Source of the DNA: an uncultured Alphaproteobacteria bacterium
Lineage (GTDB): Bacteria > Pseudomonadota > Alphaproteobacteria > UBA8366 > GCA-2717185
Length of the DNA: 64,000 bases
Reading direction: 5' to 3'
Assembly: GCA_943788635.1 (NCBI GenBank)
Contig: CALSRA010000025.1
Location: 31,628 to 95,627 of the forward strand
The notes below the pieces were generated by a model, which saw only the letters and a program-made list of their open reading frames with translations, had not been told where the DNA came from and did not search any database. Made by a program: the position numbers and the translations under genes. Below, piece after piece: positions 1-9,101 of the stretch. Position 1 is the first letter of the stretch. The number at the start of each line of letters is the position of its first letter.

Positions 1-779
1 CATTGCGCCAGCCCCATGGCGATACTGGCAATGCCCTGACTGGACTGCAGTGCTTCGCGCATGAACAGCGTCAGGTAGGTGAAGAAAATATGCTGACCGG
101 CATTCATGAACGCACAGGACCCGACCAGCGCGCCGAAATTCCAGTTACTTGCGACTCGCAGGATGCCGGCGAAGGGTTTTTCCGCCGGGCCGGTTCGGGC
201 CTGTGGCCGTTCGACCAGCGGCAGGCAGAACAGCGCCCCCAGGATCGTCAGTCCGACAATCATCCACAGGATAATCTGCCACGAGAACCAGGCGGTCAGG
301 AACAGCGTCCCGGCGGCCAGAATACCGCCCACGGGGACGCCAGCCTGCTTGACGCCCATGGCTGTGGCCCGTCTTTGCAGGGGGAACCATTCCAGCACGC
401 CACGCGCCGTTGCCGGATTGACGATGGCATAGGCCCAACCCAGGAAAAGCATGGCGGCGAGCGCCGCGGTCAGTCCTGTTGCCTGGGTCAGGGATGCGGT
501 GGCAAGCGCCAGAAGGATATGGGCCGCGACAAGCGACCAGCCGACACCGATGCGATCAACCAGCATACCGGCGGGAATGGTGCCCGTGATCTGGCCCGCG
601 CTATAGGCGCTGATCAGCAGGCCGAACTGGCTGAAACTGAGGCCGAGTTCCGGCCGGATAACCGGCGCGAGCGACAGGACCGAGACGCTGTGGACCGTGC
701 CGATGGCATGCGCGACCGTAATAATCGTCAGTCGGCTGCGCCAGGGATTTGCCGGGCCGTCCAGGCTGTCGCCTAACAC
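1..779 (-). CDS. MFS transporter, 3' end cut by the window edge
   Basis: The reading frame on the minus strand stays open from a GTG at 779 to the left edge, giving about 259 residues and lacking the C-terminal half. The N-terminus reads VLGDSLDGPANPW, followed by several hydrophobic helices. It includes a loop 'GMLVDRIG' that fits the conserved MFS loop between helices 2 and 3, and 'MGVKQAGVPVGG' of the helix 4-5 region. An in-frame TGA lies three codons upstream of the GTG, so the start is well bounded although the ribosome site is weak. It lies 26 bases after the BKACE gene on the same strand, so the two may be co-transcribed and the transporter may carry a related organic acid. The substrate cannot be read from the sequence. 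Confidence 0.75.
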   Translation of the reverse strand, partial: MLGDSLDGPANPWRSRLTIITVAHAIGTVHSVSVLSLAPVIRPELGLSFSQFGLLISAYSAGQITGTIPAGMLVDRIGVGWSLVAAHILLALATASLTQATGLTAALAAMLFLGWAYAIVNPATARGVLEWFPLQRRATAMGVKQAGVPVGGILAAGTLFLTAWFSWQIILWMIVGLTILGALFCLPLVERPQARTGPAEKPFAGILRVASNWNFGALVGSCAFMNAGQHIFFTYLTLFMREALQSSQGIASIAMGLAQ

Positions 780-805
780 GACCCGTCAGTTCCCGTTACC
801 GGGCC

Positions 806-1738
806 TCAAAACCCGACATCGTCGCCGCCCTTGAGTTGCAGCATCTCGCGCGCTTCATCGGGCGTGGCGACTTCCAGCGACAGTTCCTCCAGGATGCGTC
901 GGATCTTGGCGACCTGTTCGGCGTTGTTCTGCGCCATCTTGCCCTTGGACAGGTACAGGCTGTCTTCCAGCCCGACCCGCACACTGCCGCCCAGCATGGC
1001 GGCCTGGGTGACGTAGCTCATCTGGTGCCGCCCGGCTGCCAGCACCGACCAGACGTAATCATCGCCGAACAGCCGGTCAGCCGTGCGCTTCATGAACAGG
1101 ACATTGTCGATATCCGCCCCGATGCCGCCCAGAATGCCGAAGATCGACTGGATGAAGAAGGGTGGCTTCAGCAGCCCGCGATCCACGAAATGCGCGACGT
1201 TGTACAGGTGTCCGATGTCGTAGCATTCATGCTCGAAGCGGGTGCCGTGTTCCTCGCCAAGATTCTTGAGGATGTATTCGATATCCCGGAAAGTATTGCG
1301 AAAAATGTGGTCGTCCGTACCGCGCAGGTAGGGTTCTTCCCAGTCATGTTTCCATTTGGTGAACTTGTCCGCGGCGGGCGAGATATTGAAATTCATCGAA
1401 CCCATGTTCAGCGAGCACATTTCCGGCTTCGCGCGCATCGGCGCGGCGAGGCGCTCTTCCAGCGACATCTTGAGGCCGCCGCCGGTGGTGATGTTGATCA
1501 CCGCGTCTGTATTCTGCTTGATGCGCGGCAGGAATTTCATGAAGACGTCGGGGTCTGGTGTCGGCTCGCCGGTTTCCGGGTCACGCGCATGCAGATGAAG
1601 AATCGCCGCACCAGCTTCCCAGGCAGCAATGCTCTGTTCGGCAATTTCGTCGGGCGTGATCGGCAGGCCCTCCGACATGGTCGGTGTGTGAATCGCGCCC
1701 GTTACGGCACATGAAATAATGACCTTGTCGCTCGCCAT
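806..1738 (-). CDS. BKACE family (DUF849) beta-keto acid cleavage enzyme
   Basis: The 310-residue protein matches the beta-keto acid cleavage enzyme family, whose founder Kce condenses 3-keto-5-aminohexanoate with acetyl-CoA and releases acetoacetate. A TIM-barrel zinc site is visible as HLHARD (His48 and His50) and GLEDSLY (Glu258). A family-typical opening (KVIISCAVTGAIHTP) and a 'GGIGA' loop are present. Substrate varies widely among subgroups. An insert around residues 120-150 rich in Trp and Asp probably helps define the subgroup, so the acid handled here is unknown. The ATG start follows a plausible GAGGG-type site. The downstream MFS gene suggests uptake plus breakdown of a small organic acid. 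Confidence 0.9.
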   Translation of the reverse strand: MASDKVIISCAVTGAIHTPTMSEGLPITPDEIAEQSIAAWEAGAAILHLHARDPETGEPTPDPDVFMKFLPRIKQNTDAVINITTGGGLKMSLEERLAAPMRAKPEMCSLNMGSMNFNISPAADKFTKWKHDWEEPYLRGTDDHIFRNTFRDIEYILKNLGEEHGTRFEHECYDIGHLYNVAHFVDRGLLKPPFFIQSIFGILGGIGADIDNVLFMKRTADRLFGDDYVWSVLAAGRHQMSYVTQAAMLGGSVRVGLEDSLYLSKGKMAQNNAEQVAKIRRILEELSLEVATPDEAREMLQLKGGDDVGF

Positions 1739-2000
1739 GACGTTGCCCTCCCAATCGTTATGCAGTGTTTTGCGGACTCTAAGGCCGCGCAGGCGTTCCT
1801 TACAAGGGCGCTAACCGCAGGACCGGGAACCCCCGGAATAATTTTCCCGTCATAGTGATGTCACGCGGCTGAAATGGAGCAAGAATTTTGCCTTCGGTAA
1901 TGGCGATCCGAATTCGACGGCCGCCTTCTCTGATTGCGCCGGTCGCGGCTTGGGGTACATTAGCGGTAACCAAAGCCAATCAACGGGAGGGAATTCGACT

Positions 2001-2642
2001 ATGATCAAGGTATGGGGACGGCACGACGGGTCCAATGTTATCAAGGCTATGTGGTGCATCGGCGAATTGGGTATCGAATACGACCGCATCGATTGGGGCG
2101 GCAAGTATGGCGGCAATGACGACCCTGAATATCGCGCCAAGAATCCCAATGGTCGCCTGCCGACGATCGAGGAAGAGGACGGCTGGTGCGTGTGGGAATC
2201 AGGTGCGGTTATTCGTTATCTGTCCGCCAAGCACGACATGGGCGGCCTGTATCCGTCCGACCCGCGCGACCGCGCCGATGCGGATCGCTGGATGGACTGG
2301 AGCTCGCTGAACATGGCCGGATTCAACGTGGTCTATCTTGATTACTTCTTCCGCCTGTCGGCCGAAGAGCGTGATATTTCGACCGTAGAAGCGGCGGTGA
2401 AGAAAGCCACGCCCTGGTATGACATCCTCGACAAACACCTTGCCGACCGCGATTACGTCTGCGGCGACAAGCTGACTATTGGTGATATTCCGGCGGGCGC
2501 ACTGACCCATCGCTGGATGACCTGGACACCGGCTGGTATGCGGCCGTCGCATCCCAATGTGGAAGCCTGGTATGCACGCCTGTGCGAGCGTCCGGCATAC
2601 CGCGAACATGTTCTCGACAAGACCAACAAGACGACGTTCTGA
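2001..2642 (+). CDS. Glutathione S-transferase family protein
   Basis: This 213-residue protein has the two-domain GST layout. A thioredoxin-like N-domain begins MIKVWGRHDGSNV and carries NPNGRLPTIEEEDG, the cis-Pro loop that binds glutathione, then WESGAVIRYL, which supplies the gamma-glutamyl contacts. An all-helical C-domain follows, ending with KLTIGDIPAGALTHRW, the usual N-capping-box region. The start at 2001 is chosen because GGGAGG lies ten bases upstream; an upstream in-frame extension lacks such a site. The likely active residue is Ser11 of GSN, as in beta/theta-like bacterial GSTs. Substrate is not predictable. The gene stands alone between the BKACE gene and the convergent bioA. 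Confidence 0.9.
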   Translation: MIKVWGRHDGSNVIKAMWCIGELGIEYDRIDWGGKYGGNDDPEYRAKNPNGRLPTIEEEDGWCVWESGAVIRYLSAKHDMGGLYPSDPRDRADADRWMDWSSLNMAGFNVVYLDYFFRLSAEERDISTVEAAVKKATPWYDILDKHLADRDYVCGDKLTIGDIPAGALTHRWMTWTPAGMRPSHPNVEAWYARLCERPAYREHVLDKTNKTTF

Positions 2643-2666
2643 TAATGGAATAGGGTCGCGGCGGCG

Positions 2667-3944
2667 TTATCGCTGCTGCGACCATTCCCGGACAACCTTC
2701 ACGACCGATCCGGTGAGCTGCGTCAGTTCGTATTTGCCGATGATGAAGGGCGGCATCAGGTAAACGATATCGCCGAACGGACGAATCCACACGCCTTCCT
2801 CGACAAACCGCGATTTCAGCCAGTCAATGGCCTTCAGGTCTTCCAGTTGCACGACGCCGATTGCGCCCTTCACGCGCACATCGACGACTCCCGGCATCTC
2901 GCGGCAGGGTTCCAGCGCGGTCAGAAGGTGTGTTTCGATCGCGGTAACCTCTGCCAGCCTGGGCTCGCTTTCGAACAGGTCGAGCGATGCAATCGCCGCG
3001 GCACAGGCCAGCGGATTGGCCATATAGGTCGGGCCATGCATCAGCGCCGCGCCCGGGTCATCGGACAGGAAGGCATCGAACACCCGTTCTGTGGCAATCG
3101 TCGCCGCCAATGCCATCGTGCCGCCGGTCAGCGCCTTGGACAGGGTGATGATATCCGGCACGATATCGGCCTGTTCGCAGGCGAACATTGTTCCCGTACG
3201 GCCGAATCCGGTCATAATCTCGTCCAGGATAAACAGCATCCCGTGGTCCTGCGCGCGTTCGCGAAGCGCGGCCAGTACCGTGGCGCTGTGGAACTTCATA
3301 CCGCCGGCACCCTGCACCAGTGGTTCCATGATAATGGCGGTACATTCGCCGGCATGCCGGTCGAGGAACGCATCGAACGCGGCGAATTCCGATTCGGTGC
3401 GGGGCAAGGGGACAACATGCTGTTCCGGCAACAAGCCGCTGAACAGCGAATGCATGCCTTCTTCCGGGTCGCAGACCGACATCGCGCCGATGGTGTCGCC
3501 GTGATAGGCGCCTTCGAAGGCGATGAATTTGCGGCGATCCGATTCGCCCCGGTTGATGAAATATTGCAACGCCATCTTCATGGCGATTTCAACCGATACC
3601 GACCCGGACTCTGAAAAGAACACCCGGTTCAGCCCGCCCGGCAGCATGGCCGCCAGCCGCTGCGACAAAATTTCTGCCGGTTTGTGAACCAGCCCGCCGA
3701 ACATCACATGCGGCATGACCTCAAGCTGGCGCTGCACGGCGGCGCGGATATGTGGATGGTTATAACCGTGGCAGGCGGTCCACCACGATGACACGCCGTC
3801 GATCAGCCGCCGGCCATTGGCCAGTTCGATCTGTGCGCCTTCGGTCGCCGCGACCTCGATCGGCGGCGGCGTCGTTTTCATCTGGGTATAGGGCAGCCAC
3901 AGATGCCCTGCCGGCGTATTGGTACCCGCGGGGCTGTCGGCCAT
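2667..3944 (-). CDS. bioA: Adenosylmethionine-8-amino-7-oxononanoate aminotransferase
   Basis: BioA transfers the amino group of S-adenosylmethionine to 8-amino-7-oxononanoate, giving 7,8-diaminononanoate, the third-last step of biotin synthesis. The 425-residue fold-type I PLP enzyme shows HLWLPYTQMK near the N-terminus, typical of BioA rather than other class III aminotransferases. It also shows GVSSWWTACHGYNHP, the ILDEIMTGFGRTG stretch with the PLP-ring Asp, and ITLSKALTGG with the Schiff-base lysine. The start lies only two bases after the bioB stop, so bioB and bioA form one operon. The order bioB-bioA divergent from bioF-bioD is a rearranged bio cluster. Confidence 0.96.
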   Translation of the reverse strand: MADSPAGTNTPAGHLWLPYTQMKTTPPPIEVAATEGAQIELANGRRLIDGVSSWWTACHGYNHPHIRAAVQRQLEVMPHVMFGGLVHKPAEILSQRLAAMLPGGLNRVFFSESGSVSVEIAMKMALQYFINRGESDRRKFIAFEGAYHGDTIGAMSVCDPEEGMHSLFSGLLPEQHVVPLPRTESEFAAFDAFLDRHAGECTAIIMEPLVQGAGGMKFHSATVLAALRERAQDHGMLFILDEIMTGFGRTGTMFACEQADIVPDIITLSKALTGGTMALAATIATERVFDAFLSDDPGAALMHGPTYMANPLACAAAIASLDLFESEPRLAEVTAIETHLLTALEPCREMPGVVDVRVKGAIGVVQLEDLKAIDWLKSRFVEEGVWIRPFGDIVYLMPPFIIGKYELTQLTGSVVKVVREWSQQR

Positions 3945-3946
3945 GG

Positions 3947-4945
3947 TCAGAGCGGCATCGGCGAAATGCCCAGACGGTCTAACAGGGCCGAATCACGGTC
4001 CTGGGTCGGGTTGTCCGTGGTCAGCAATTTGGGGCCGACGAAGATCGAATTCGCGCCGGCCAGGAAACACAGCGCCTGCATCTCGTCGGTCATGGTTTCA
4101 CGCCCGGCGGACAGCCGCACCATCGATTCCGGCATGGTGATCCGCGCGGTCGCGATCATGCGGACAAATTCCAGCGGATCGAGTTCGTCTTCTTCGCCGA
4201 CCGGCGTGCCTTCGACCTTCACCAGCATATTGATCGGCACGCTTTCGGGATGTTTGGGCAGGGTTGCCAGCGTGGTCAGCATGCCGACGCGATCCTCGCG
4301 GGCCTCGCCCATGCCGACGATCCCGCCGCAGCACACATTGATACCGGCGTCGCGCACGCGGCCCAGCGTATCCAGCCGGTCCTTGTAGGTCCGGGTGGTG
4401 ATGATTTCGCCGTAGAATTCCTCGGATGTATCGAGGTTGTGATTGTAATAGTCCAACCCGGCTTCATGCAGCCGCTGGGTCTGTTCGTCGCTCAGCATGC
4501 CCAGCGTTACGCAGGTTTCCATGCCAAGGTCGCGCACGCCGCTGATCATGGCGCAGATCGCATCCATGTCGCGATCCTTGGGGCTGCGCCAGGCGGCGCC
4601 CATGCAATAGCGGCTGGCGCCAGCATCGCGCGCCCGGCGGGCTTCCGCCAGCACGGTTTCGACCTGCATCAGTTTTTCCGCTTCGACGCCGGTTTCATGG
4701 TGGACGCTTTGCGGGCAATAGGCGCAATCTTCGGGGCAACCGCCGGTCTTGACGCTCAGCAGCGTCGACATCTGAACTTCGTTGGCATCGAAATGCCGAC
4801 GATGCGTGGTCTGTGCCTGAAAGATCAGGTCGTTGAACGGTTGTGCGAAAATTTTGGCAATTTCGGCACGCGTCCAGTCATGCCGCAGATCGCTGGCCGG
4901 TACGGGTTGAAACGAGAGACTTTCGGTTTCGGTAACGAGGGCCAT
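3947..4945 (-). CDS. bioB: Biotin synthase (radical SAM)
   Basis: BioB inserts sulfur into dethiobiotin using two iron-sulfur clusters and S-adenosylmethionine. The radical SAM motif is visible in [13 protein letters not shown] (CxxxCxxC), with the family blocks [21 protein letters not shown] and [10 protein letters not shown] that line the substrate and [2Fe-2S] sites. The chosen start (MALVTETE, 332 residues) follows AAGGG at a good distance; an in-frame ATG at 4984 would add 13 residues. It is the first gene of a bioBA unit and reads away from bioFD, with the promoters of both in the short gap 4946-5048. I saw no BioR-type palindrome there. Confidence 0.96.
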   Translation of the reverse strand: MALVTETESLSFQPVPASDLRHDWTRAEIAKIFAQPFNDLIFQAQTTHRRHFDANEVQMSTLLSVKTGGCPEDCAYCPQSVHHETGVEAEKLMQVETVLAEARRARDAGASRYCMGAAWRSPKDRDMDAICAMISGVRDLGMETCVTLGMLSDEQTQRLHEAGLDYYNHNLDTSEEFYGEIITTRTYKDRLDTLGRVRDAGINVCCGGIVGMGEAREDRVGMLTTLATLPKHPESVPINMLVKVEGTPVGEEDELDPLEFVRMIATARITMPESMVRLSAGRETMTDEMQALCFLAGANSIFVGPKLLTTDNPTQDRDSALLDRLGISPMPL

Positions 4946-5048
4946 CGATGGCATTCCCTTGAAGTGACGCGACTTTCGCGGCAAAGCATAGGCGGTTACG
5001 ATAGCGCGTCAAGACGGCGAAAACCCGTTAATGGAAAGGTTTGAATGC

Positions 5049-6206
5049 ATGGTGCAGTCCCTGGTGGATTTCGCACGGGGAAAACTTGCGGCGCTGGAAC
5101 AGCAGCAATTGCGGCGGGTTCTGGTTGATACCGAGCGGCTGGAAGGTGCGGTGGCAATCCGCAACGGCCGGCAACTGGTATCCTTCGCCTGTAACGACTA
5201 CCTCAATTTGTCGCAGCACCCTGTTGTAAAACAGGCGGCCAGCGAGGCCATCGAACGGTATGGCGTCGGATCGGGGGCGTCGCGGCTGGTCACGGGAAAC
5301 CATCCGTTGTTCCGGGAACTGGAAATGCGGCTGGCGGCATTGAAGGGAACGGATGATGCCTGCGTCTTCGGATCGGGCTACCTCGCCAATCTTGGTATCA
5401 TTCCCGCGCTGATCGGGCCCGGTGATTTGCTGCTGGCAGATGAGCTCAGCCATGCCTGCCTGCTGGCCGCCGGGACGTTGTGCAAGGCGGACGTCATGAT
5501 ATTCCGTCACAACGACCTGGGACACCTGTCTGCATTGCTTCAGGAAAACCGCGGCGACTATCTGCGGGCCATGATCGTGACTGACGGCGTCTTCAGTATG
5601 GATGGCGACCTGGCGCCGGTTGCCGATATGGCGGACCTGGCGGCAGCGAACGATGCCTGGCTGATGACCGATGATGCGCATGGAATCGGTGTGCTGGGCG
5701 GTGGACGCGGCAGCAGCTTCATGGACGACGAAAAAGCGGCGGTGCCCCTGCAGATGGGCACATTGTCCAAAGCCATCGGCGGATATGGCGGATACCTTTG
5801 CGCGTCACAGTCGGTCATCGACCTGATCCGCACGCGGGCGCGGACCTTCATCTACTCTACCGGCCTGCCGCCGGCGTCGGTCGCGGCCAGTATCGCTGCG
5901 CTGGACCTGATCGCGGAATATCCCGATTACGCAGGGTTGCCGATGGTCAAGGCGCGGTTGTTCTGTGCCGCCGCTGGCCTGCCGGAACCGGAAAGCTGCA
6001 TCGTTCCCCTGGTGATGGGCGAACCCGCGCGAACGCTGGCAGCATCGAAAATGCTGGAGGACGAGGGCTTCCTGGTGACGGCGATCCGGCCGCCAACGGT
6101 ACCGGATGGTACGGCGCGGCTGCGGTTTACCTTCACGGCAATGCATGAAAACGACGATATTTTGCGCCTTGCCGAACTGGTGAAGCCGCTGAAACAGGAA
6201 TCCTGA
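5049..6206 (+). CDS. bioF: 8-amino-7-oxononanoate synthase
   Basis: BioF condenses pimeloyl thioester with L-alanine in a PLP-dependent decarboxylating reaction. The alpha-oxoamine synthase signature is clear: CNDYLNLSQHP, GSGASRLVTGNHPLF, the aldimine-side DDAHGIGVLGGGRG, and GTLSKAIGGYGGYL with the PLP lysine. The protein is about 385 residues, normal for the family. GGAAAGG sits nine bases before the ATG at 5049; a further in-frame ATG at 5031 would add six residues. bioD follows after four bases. No bioC or bioH is nearby, so pimeloyl precursor synthesis must be encoded elsewhere or use another route. Confidence 0.95.
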   Translation: MVQSLVDFARGKLAALEQQQLRRVLVDTERLEGAVAIRNGRQLVSFACNDYLNLSQHPVVKQAASEAIERYGVGSGASRLVTGNHPLFRELEMRLAALKGTDDACVFGSGYLANLGIIPALIGPGDLLLADELSHACLLAAGTLCKADVMIFRHNDLGHLSALLQENRGDYLRAMIVTDGVFSMDGDLAPVADMADLAAANDAWLMTDDAHGIGVLGGGRGSSFMDDEKAAVPLQMGTLSKAIGGYGGYLCASQSVIDLIRTRARTFIYSTGLPPASVAASIAALDLIAEYPDYAGLPMVKARLFCAAAGLPEPESCIVPLVMGEPARTLAASKMLEDEGFLVTAIRPPTVPDGTARLRFTFTAMHENDDILRLAELVKPLKQES

Positions 6207-6210
6207 GGGT

Positions 6211-6858
6211 ATGAACAGTCTATTCGTGACGGCGACCGGAACCGGCGTAGGCAAAACCTATGTCACCGCGCTGTTGTGCCGCCAGTTACGGGCACAGGGA
6301 CGGAATGTGCGGGCGCTGAAGCCGGTAATAAGCGGGTTTGACCCGGATGATCATGCCGATAGCGATACCGCACTGCTTCTGGCGGCGCTGGATAAGCTGC
6401 CGAATGCCGCCAATATCGAGGCGATGTCCCCCTGGCGGTTTCGTGCCCCGTTATCCCCAGATATGGCCGCACTGCGGGAAAGCCGCGACATTGATTTTGC
6501 CGCTGTGACCGATTTCTGCCGGGTTGAGGACAAAGACGATGTTCTTGTCGTCGAAGGGGTTGGTGGTGCTATGGTACCGCTAACGGAAACCAGGACGGTT
6601 ATGGACTGGATGGCTGTGCTGGGGATGCCGGCACTGGTTGTTGCCGGCAGTTATCTGGGCACGATCAGCCACACCCTGACGACGGTTGCGGCGATGCAGG
6701 AACGGGGCATTGCCATTGCGGGGGTCGTCGTCAGCGAATCGGAGGAAAGCCCGGTGCCGCTGGCGGAAACGGTTGCGGCGATTGCCCGCTTCCTTGACGG
6801 TGTTGAAGTCGTGCCGCTGGCGCGTGATGGCACGGATTTGCCCCATATGTTCGGCTGA
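6211..6858 (+). CDS. bioD: Dethiobiotin synthetase
   Basis: BioD closes the ureido ring of dethiobiotin with CO2 and ATP. The 215-residue protein opens with MNSLFVTATGTGVGKTYVT, the characteristic P-loop of the family, followed by KPVISGFD, which holds the catalytic lysine. VEGVGGAMVPL is the second conserved block and carries the metal-binding Glu. It starts four bases after bioF with CTGAGGG upstream, so translation is probably coupled. It completes the bioB/A/F/D set within 4 kb. Confidence 0.95.
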   Translation: MNSLFVTATGTGVGKTYVTALLCRQLRAQGRNVRALKPVISGFDPDDHADSDTALLLAALDKLPNAANIEAMSPWRFRAPLSPDMAALRESRDIDFAAVTDFCRVEDKDDVLVVEGVGGAMVPLTETRTVMDWMAVLGMPALVVAGSYLGTISHTLTTVAAMQERGIAIAGVVVSESEESPVPLAETVAAIARFLDGVEVVPLARDGTDLPHMFG

Positions 6859-6964
6859 CGGGGTGGCCGTTAACAGGAATGTGAACCGTGTTGCGCAAGC
6901 TGTGTAGTCTTTGGTTAAGGGGCCTGCGCTAGACTATCGCCACTGTCGATCGGAGGGACAGGAA

Positions 6965-7378
6965 ATGGCTGAGAACGAAAATACGAGCCCGGGATTCGCG
7001 CGAAACCCGGATTACAGCATTGCCCTTGAACCGGCGATGCACCGGGTGCGGGTTGAATTCAACGGTGTCACAATCGCGGACAGCGCCGACGTGCTGTTGA
7101 TGCGGGAACAGAAACACGGCGCTGTGTGTTATTTTCCGCGGGCCGATGTCGCCATGGAACATTTGCAGCGAACCGACCATTCGACGCATTGCCCATACAA
7201 GGGCGACGCATCTTACTGGACCCTCAGCGTGGGTGATCGGACAGATGACAATGTCGTCTGGAGTTACGAGACACCGTTCGACGAGGTGTCACGGATAAAG
7301 GATTATGTCGCCTTCTATCGCGACCGTATGGATGCCTGGTACGAGGACGACGAGCCGCTACTGGGCCGCTCGCACTAG
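6965..7378 (+). CDS. DUF427 domain protein
   Basis: The 137-residue soluble protein matches DUF427, a small beta-rich family of unknown function widespread in proteobacteria and actinobacteria. The core block runs from HRVRVEFNGVTIADS through CYFPRADV to the TDHSTHCPYKGDASYW stretch typical of this family, then VWSYETPFDEVSRIKDYVAFY. The start at 6965 is preceded by CGGAGGGACAGG. It stands alone between bioD and the convergent DUF547 gene, which begins only three bases past its stop. No function can be assigned; the conserved His/Cys residues suggest a ligand site rather than structure alone. Confidence 0.85.
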   Translation: MAENENTSPGFARNPDYSIALEPAMHRVRVEFNGVTIADSADVLLMREQKHGAVCYFPRADVAMEHLQRTDHSTHCPYKGDASYWTLSVGDRTDDNVVWSYETPFDEVSRIKDYVAFYRDRMDAWYEDDEPLLGRSH

Positions 7379-7381
7379 CGC

Positions 7382-8200
7382 TTATTGATTGGTGTCGTTC
7401 AGATTCCAGTCATAACTATAACGGTATTCATTTACCGCTTTTAGCGATTCTGCAAGCGCCGGGTCGGCAAATTGCGACAGATGCGCGTTCACACCACTTT
7501 CAGTGCCGCCGAAATCTTCCGCGAACCAGTCGTAGATGCTGGAGGCCATGGCGGTGCCGTTTTCGACAGAAACGCCGCGCGGATGGTTCACGTATTCGCG
7601 GGCCGCCCTGGTCATCAGGGCGTCTGTATTATCAACGGTGAATGCGCTTGGCAGCAGGTTGGGGCACCCTATTGAAGCGCAGTTCAGCGCGTAATGAATT
7701 CTGGGATCGCGCCAGCCCGGCCGCAGGATGCGGTGTTCGATATCATCCAGCGTCAATGCGACATCTTCCACGGTCACGAGTTCCTTGCCCCAGGGGCCCG
7801 GACTGAAAATGCCCGACCGGATGTCGCGGATCGAATCGACCGGATAGAACGCCAGCACCACCTGGACGGTGACGGCATTGTACAGGTTGATCCAGAAGGC
7901 GCGTTGTTCATCGCGTCGCAGCGTCGTGACCGGAATTGCCGATAGCCCGGCGATGTAATTGTCAAGCGCCGCGCGGTCAGCCGGCGCAACGTCGCCATAT
8001 CGCACCCGGTTGATTCCGTCATCGCCGGCGACGACGTAGGCTGCGAGAAAGCGGTCCCATGGCGAATGGTCGACCGACCGTGTCGACGTTTCGTTGGAAC
8101 CGACCCAGCGGTCCCATAATTCGGCCTTCGGCGCGGCATGGGCGGGCAGCGCGACAAGGGCCATGGCGAGTATCAGCAGCAGGCGTTTCATGCCAGCCAT
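7382..8200 (-). CDS. Exported DUF547 family protein
   Basis: The 272-residue protein begins with a signal peptide (KRLLLILAMALVALPAHAA, cleavage after AHA), so it is predicted periplasmic. The mature part carries the DUF547 core: NLYNAVTVQVVL, the SIRDIRSG block, and HYALNCASIGCPNL with two conserved cysteines. DUF547 proteins are distantly related to papain-like peptidases or transglutaminases, but activity is unproven for most. A second in-frame ATG nine bases downstream is an equally good start and keeps the signal peptide. It is convergent with the DUF427 gene and divergent from the glyoxalase-like gene. Confidence 0.85.
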   Translation of the reverse strand: MAGMKRLLLILAMALVALPAHAAPKAELWDRWVGSNETSTRSVDHSPWDRFLAAYVVAGDDGINRVRYGDVAPADRAALDNYIAGLSAIPVTTLRRDEQRAFWINLYNAVTVQVVLAFYPVDSIRDIRSGIFSPGPWGKELVTVEDVALTLDDIEHRILRPGWRDPRIHYALNCASIGCPNLLPSAFTVDNTDALMTRAAREYVNHPRGVSVENGTAMASSIYDWFAEDFGGTESGVNAHLSQFADPALAESLKAVNEYRYSYDWNLNDTNQ

Positions 8201-8312
8201 ATAGGACGTGGAATCGATTCTCGCCAGTCATGCCTTCGTGAATACACAGGGGGCTCGAATGTGCGGACAGGCCGGGGTAGAGTATCGCAAAACCGAAACA
8301 GAGGAGGGCGCC

Positions 8313-9101
8313 ATGATCGTCGAGCAGATCTGGACTGGAAATGCATATCGTAACTTCAACTACCTGATCGTTTGTCCCGATACCGGCGAAGCGATGGCGG
8401 TCGATCCGCTGGATCATGAAAAATGCCTCGCGACGGCCAAGCGCAATGGCTGGACGATCACGCAGATCCTCAATACCCATGAACATAATGACCATATCGG
8501 CGGCAATGACGCGGTGGTCGCCGCGACGGGCGCGAAGATTCTGGCGCATCACGGCGCGAAGGACAAAATCCCCGATATGGCGCGCGGGCTCGACGCCGGC
8601 GATGTGATCAAGGTCGGTAAATCCGTGGAACTGGAATGCCTCGACACACCGGGCCACACGATGAGCCATATCTGCATGATGTCGCGCACCGACCAGCCGG
8701 CGCTGTTCTGCGGCGACACGCTGTTCAATGCGGGGGCGGGCAACTGCAAGGGCGGCCATCCCCATAACCTGTATGAGACCTTCGCCCATCAGCTCGCCAA
8801 GTTGCCGGACAATACGCTGATCTATCCCGGGCATGACTATATTACCAATAACCTTGAATTCACCCTCGACCGCGAACCCGATAACGAGAAGGCGAAGAAG
8901 CTTATGGGAGACGTCGCTGGTCAGGATCTGGATTCGGCGCTGGTATCGACCCTGGGACTGGAAAAGGAAATCAACACCTTCTTCCGGCTGCACAGCCCAA
9001 GCGTGATCGCGAAGCTGCGTGAGGAATTTCCCGACATGCCGGAAAACCCGGACCCGGAAACGGTCTTCGTCAACCTGCGGACGCTGCGTAACTCCTGGTG
9101 A
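8313..9101 (+). CDS. gloB: Hydroxyacylglutathione hydrolase-like metallo-beta-lactamase fold protein
   Basis: This 262-residue enzyme belongs to the glyoxalase II branch of the metallo-beta-lactamase fold, which hydrolyses S-lactoylglutathione in methylglyoxal detoxification. The binuclear metal motif is THEHNDHIGG, with further ligands in DTPGHTMSHI, CGDTLF and YPGHDY. A C-terminal helical part with LEKEINTFFRL and NLRTLRN resembles the glutathione-binding domain of true glyoxalase II. GAGGAGGG lies just before the ATG at 8313. The stop overlaps the GTG start of the next gene by three bases, so the two are translationally coupled, which fits a joint role in lactate or hydroxyacid metabolism. 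Confidence 0.88.
   Translation: MIVEQIWTGNAYRNFNYLIVCPDTGEAMAVDPLDHEKCLATAKRNGWTITQILNTHEHNDHIGGNDAVVAATGAKILAHHGAKDKIPDMARGLDAGDVIKVGKSVELECLDTPGHTMSHICMMSRTDQPALFCGDTLFNAGAGNCKGGHPHNLYETFAHQLAKLPDNTLIYPGHDYITNNLEFTLDREPDNEKAKKLMGDVAGQDLDSALVSTLGLEKEINTFFRLHSPSVIAKLREEFPDMPENPDPETVFVNLRTLRNSW

Noticed and set aside
749..1714. A 321-codon plus-strand frame over the BKACE gene
   Set aside because: The opposite strand encodes a complete, motif-bearing BKACE enzyme; this frame is compositional shadow.
4946..5048. BioR- or BirA-type operator between bioB and bioF
   Set aside because: No TTATxxATAA-like palindrome is visible in the gap; only ordinary promoter-sized space.
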